Assembly: GCA_963717695.1 (NCBI GenBank)
Contig: CAVQWR010000007.1
Location: 558,001-622,000 of the forward strand
DNA from: CAIWHR01 sp963717695
GTDB lineage: Bacteria > Pseudomonadota > Gammaproteobacteria > Burkholderiales > Casimicrobiaceae
Reading direction: 5' to 3'
Length of the DNA stretch: 64,000 nt
A program made the translations under genes and the position numbers. Below the pieces are notes generated by a model. That model was not told the origin of the DNA. It made no database searches and saw nothing but the letters and a program-made list of their open reading frames with translations. Positions 61,997 to 64,000 of the stretch are shown one piece after another. Each line of letters begins with the position of its first letter. The stretch's first letter is position 1.

Positions 61997-62668
61997 AATA
62001 TCTTCTCGCAGCGCGGCCTCGCCCGCGGCCGTGATCGCCACGACGCGCGAATCGCGGGCGCGTCGCACCCAGCCGAGCTCGACGGCGCGCGCGAGCAGGG
62101 CGGCGCCGAGCGCGCCGGCGAGGTGATGGCGCCGCTCGCTCCAGTCGAGGCACGAAAGGCACAGCGCACGCTTCTGCCGCGAGAGGGCGTTGGTGTCGAT
62201 GTCCAGCTTCCGGAAATAGCGCTGCCCGAGCGGGGTCACGGCGAGCCCGTCAGGACGTGCCGCGAGGGCGCCGCGCCGCAACAATCCTTCGTACGCGCGC
62301 ACGCCCGTTTCGCCGGCAAGATGGTCGTAGCAGACTCTCGCCTTGCGCAGGGCTGGCTCGCGCGGACTGTTGCGCACGCGCAGGGCGCCGGTCCGGAATG
62401 CGACGCCCATCAGCGACTCGAGCAGATGCGCGACGTCGCGGTCGGCAAGGCGAAAATACCGGTGCCGCCCCTGCTGGTCGAACGCGACCAGGCCCGCCCC
62501 GGTGAGCTTCGCGAGGTGCGCGCTGATCGTCTGCTTGGTGACGCCCGCGACGTCGGCAAGCTCCGTCGCGGTCAATGCCCGGTCGGCCATCAGCGCGGTG
62601 AGCACCTCCGCGCGCGCGTGATCGCCGATCAGCGCCGCGATTCCGACGAAGCTGGGGCCGTCTTTCAT
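61967..62668 (-). CDS. ArsR-like winged-helix regulator, autoregulated
   Basis: A 233-residue regulator with an N-terminal ArsR-type helix-turn-helix (ALTATELADVAGVTKQTISAHLAKLTGAGLV). A longer C-terminal region contains Cys residues (KARVCYDH, ALCLSCLDW). The ATG at 62668 is chosen because a perfect operator palindrome lies directly on the start codon; the open frame continues 12 codons upstream. It is divergent from the NIPSNAP/ABM pair, which it probably represses. Confidence 0.82.
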   Translation of the reverse strand: MKDGPSFVGIAALIGDHARAEVLTALMADRALTATELADVAGVTKQTISAHLAKLTGAGLVAFDQQGRHRYFRLADRDVAHLLESLMGVAFRTGALRVRNSPREPALRKARVCYDHLAGETGVRAYEGLLRRGALAARPDGLAVTPLGQRYFRKLDIDTNALSRQKRALCLSCLDWSERRHHLAGALGAALLARAVELGWVRRARDSRVVAITAAGEAALREDILGRSLHRAG

Positions 62669-62690
62669 GGTTCGATGGTAGACGAACCAT
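62667..62690. promoter_or_regulatory. Operator palindrome ATGGTTCG-N8-CGAACCAT
   Basis: A perfect 8+8 bp inverted repeat with an 8-base spacer lies in the divergent gap, overlapping the start codon of the ArsR-like gene. Its placement would block both that gene and the NIPSNAP gene 55 bp away. It is a very probable binding site of the adjacent regulator. Confidence 0.72.
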
Positions 62691-62744
62691 ACCTGCTGCG
62701 GCAAGCCCTAAGATTTCCCATTCTCGACTTCTGCGAGGCCGGCC

Positions 62745-63092
62745 ATGGTCGTCACCTGCTTCATCCGCTACCAGATCGATCCGTTCCAGCGCGACGCGTT
62801 CGCGCAATATGCGGCGAACTGGGCAGCCATCATTCCCCGGTGCGGCGGCTTCCTGCTCGGCTACTTCCTGCCGCACGAAGGGACCAACGACATCGGCTGG
62901 GGGCTGATCGGGTTCGACGGCCTGGCGGCGTACGAGGCCTACCGGGCGCGGTTGAAGGCAGACCCCGAAGCGCGCGAGAATTTCGCCATGGCCCAGGCGA
63001 AACGATTCATCCTGCGCGAGGAGCGGACGTTCGTGTCCGTCGTCGACGGAACGTTCTGCCGAGCGCCGACACCATCGGGAGTTTCATCATGA
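62745..63092 (+). CDS. NIPSNAP family protein
   Basis: A 115-residue ferredoxin-like-fold protein. VTCFIRYQIDPFQRDAFAQYAANWAAIIPRCGG and EARENFAMAQAKRFILREERTFV are typical of NIPSNAP. The function in bacteria is unknown. Its stop overlaps the start of the next gene (ATGA), and the pair is divergent from an ArsR-like repressor. Confidence 0.85.
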   Translation: MVVTCFIRYQIDPFQRDAFAQYAANWAAIIPRCGGFLLGYFLPHEGTNDIGWGLIGFDGLAAYEAYRARLKADPEARENFAMAQAKRFILREERTFVSVVDGTFCRAPTPSGVSS

Positions 63093-63451
63093 TTGCCATC
63101 ATCTTCGAAGTCGTGCCGCATCCCCACCAGCGCGGCGCCTACCTCGACCTGGCGGCCGCGATGCGCCCGCAGCTGGAAGCGATGGACGGCTTCATTTCGG
63201 TCGAGCGGTTCGAGAGCCTGACGACACCCGGCAAGATGCTGTCGCTTTCGTACTGGCGCGACGAGGCGGCGGTGACACGCTGGCGCAATCTCGACGCGCA
63301 CCGCCGCGTCCAGGCCAAGGGCCGGGCGGACATCTTTGCCGAATACCGGTTGCGCGTTGCCGCGGTGTTGCGCGACTACGGGCGCAACGACCGCGCCGAG
63401 GCGCCCGAGGATTCGCGGCAGGCGCACGGCGAAGTGGCAAGGCCGATGTAG
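63089..63451 (+). CDS. Antibiotic biosynthesis monooxygenase (ABM) domain protein
   Basis: A 120-residue ABM-fold protein. Marks are EAMDGFISVERFESL, TPGKMLSLSYWRDEAAVTRWR and a DAHRRVQAKGRADIFAEYRLRV tail. The family includes heme-degrading and quinone-forming monooxygenases that need no cofactor. It is translationally coupled to the NIPSNAP gene. The substrate is unknown. Confidence 0.88.
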   Translation: MIAIIFEVVPHPHQRGAYLDLAAAMRPQLEAMDGFISVERFESLTTPGKMLSLSYWRDEAAVTRWRNLDAHRRVQAKGRADIFAEYRLRVAAVLRDYGRNDRAEAPEDSRQAHGEVARPM

Positions 63452-63489
63452 CGCCGCGTCGCGGTCTATGCGCGCGAGCACCGACCGCG

Positions 63490-64000
63490 CTACATCTGCT
63501 TGAAGAGGTGATTGAAGCTGCGGCTGACCTCGAGCTTCTCGTCGCTGCCTTTCATGTGCACCATCTGGTGGCCGCGCAGGTTGCGGCTGACCTGCTCGAT
63601 CGCGTCGACGCGCACGACGGTCGAGCGATGGATCTGCCAGAATTCCTCCGGATCGAGCTCCTCCAGCAGCTCCTTGATGGGCTTCCTGATCAGCGCCTCG
63701 AAGCCGCGGGTCTGCACGCGCGTGTACTTGTCCTCGGCGCGGAAGAACAGGATGTCGGTGGTCGGGATCATGCGGATGGCCGTGCCGACGCTCGCCTGCA
63801 CCCAGCGCAGGTATTCGCGCGGCTTCACGTCGCCCGCGCCGAGCCGCTGCGACAGCTGCGTCAGCAGCTCCTGCATCGGGTCGGGCGCGTGCTCGAGCCG
63901 CGCGCGCAGTCGCTCGCAGGTCACCGCGACGCGCGCCGGCTCAGCGGGCTTCAGCAGATAGTCGACCGCGCCATGCTCGAAGGCGCTGATCGCGTACTCG
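63490..64000 (-). CDS. LytTR-family response regulator, partial
   Basis: The gene runs off the right end of the window, so the N-terminus is missing. The visible part begins in the receiver domain (EYAISAFEHGAVDYLLKP, with the conserved Lys-Pro). It continues through a linker helix to a LytTR DNA-binding domain (ILFFRAEDKYTRVQTRG, EFWQIHRSTVVRVDAIEQV, HLFKQM end). AlgR/LytR-type regulators control exopolysaccharide, pili or autolysis genes. The partner histidine kinase would lie outside the window. Confidence 0.9.
   Translation of the reverse strand, partial: EYAISAFEHGAVDYLLKPAEPARVAVTCERLRARLEHAPDPMQELLTQLSQRLGAGDVKPREYLRWVQASVGTAIRMIPTTDILFFRAEDKYTRVQTRGFEALIRKPIKELLEELDPEEFWQIHRSTVVRVDAIEQVSRNLRGHQMVHMKGSDEKLEVSRSFNHLFKQM

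Overview
The window is a GC-rich, gene-dense stretch of a chromosome. It most likely comes from a betaproteobacterium that lives as a sulfur-oxidising chemolithoautotroph. Three things suggest this: a complete red-type (form IC) RuBisCO operon with CbbX and a divergent CbbR; a large set of sulfur-handling genes (TusA, DsrE2, a Psr/Phs-type molybdoenzyme, rhodanese, YeeE/YedE pair, sulfide:quinone oxidoreductase); and IPTL-CTERM surface proteins, which are typical of Burkholderiales-like bacteria. The assignment rests on gene content only; there is no rRNA in the window.

Layout. 0-1 kb: tusA-dsrE2 sulfur carrier pair. 1.4-8.5 kb: cbbLSXFPT operon (minus strand) with cbbR divergent at 8.56 kb. 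9.6-11.5 kb: a methyltransferase, a Crp/Fnr regulator and a small secreted protein. 11.6-17 kb: a psrABC-like operon ending in a heme-tagged multi-rhodanese protein; all three psr genes carry one-base insertions in the sequence as given. 17.2-18.9 kb: an exported TPR protein. 19-27.4 kb: a plus-strand sulfur block (two YeeE/YedE channels, a DUF2892 membrane protein, RND adaptor, SQR, RND pump, SCP2-like and OsmC-like proteins). Perfect CRP-like palindromes (TGTGA-N6-TCACA) precede the psr operon, the YeeE pair and the DUF2892 gene, so this block looks like one regulon.

27.6-33 kb is accessory: DUF599 protein, ankyrin protein, a small protein behind an FNR-like box, an orphan LanC-like enzyme between two copies of a tRNA-tail/terminator repeat, and a lower-GC methyltransferase. 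33.2-39.2 kb: tamB and tamA (tamA frameshifted at a poly-C tract). 39.9-46.8 kb: an IPTL-CTERM protein, then a minus-strand operon of acyl-CoA synthetase, 2-oxoacid dehydrogenase E1 alpha, E1 beta, E2 and an acyl carrier protein, joined by four start/stop overlaps, with a GNAT acetyltransferase downstream. 47-50.5 kb: two truncated gene tails, asnS, and a second IPTL-CTERM protein. 50.8-54.6 kb: an ATP-grasp enzyme and an arsRIC-acr3 arsenic operon. 54.7-64 kb: DUF3313 protein, a DUF2628-like protein with 42-bp tandem repeats, an HPr-like protein, a HemG-like flavodoxin, pirin (frameshifted), an azoreductase with divergent LysR regulator, DUF1415, an ArsR-like regulator with its operator, a NIPSNAP/ABM pair and a LytTR response regulator cut by the window end.

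Together the genes suggest electrons drawn from reduced sulfur (SQR, Psr-like enzyme, TusA/DsrE2 trafficking) feeding CO2 fixation through the Calvin cycle. No complete tRNA, CRISPR array or intact mobile element was seen.
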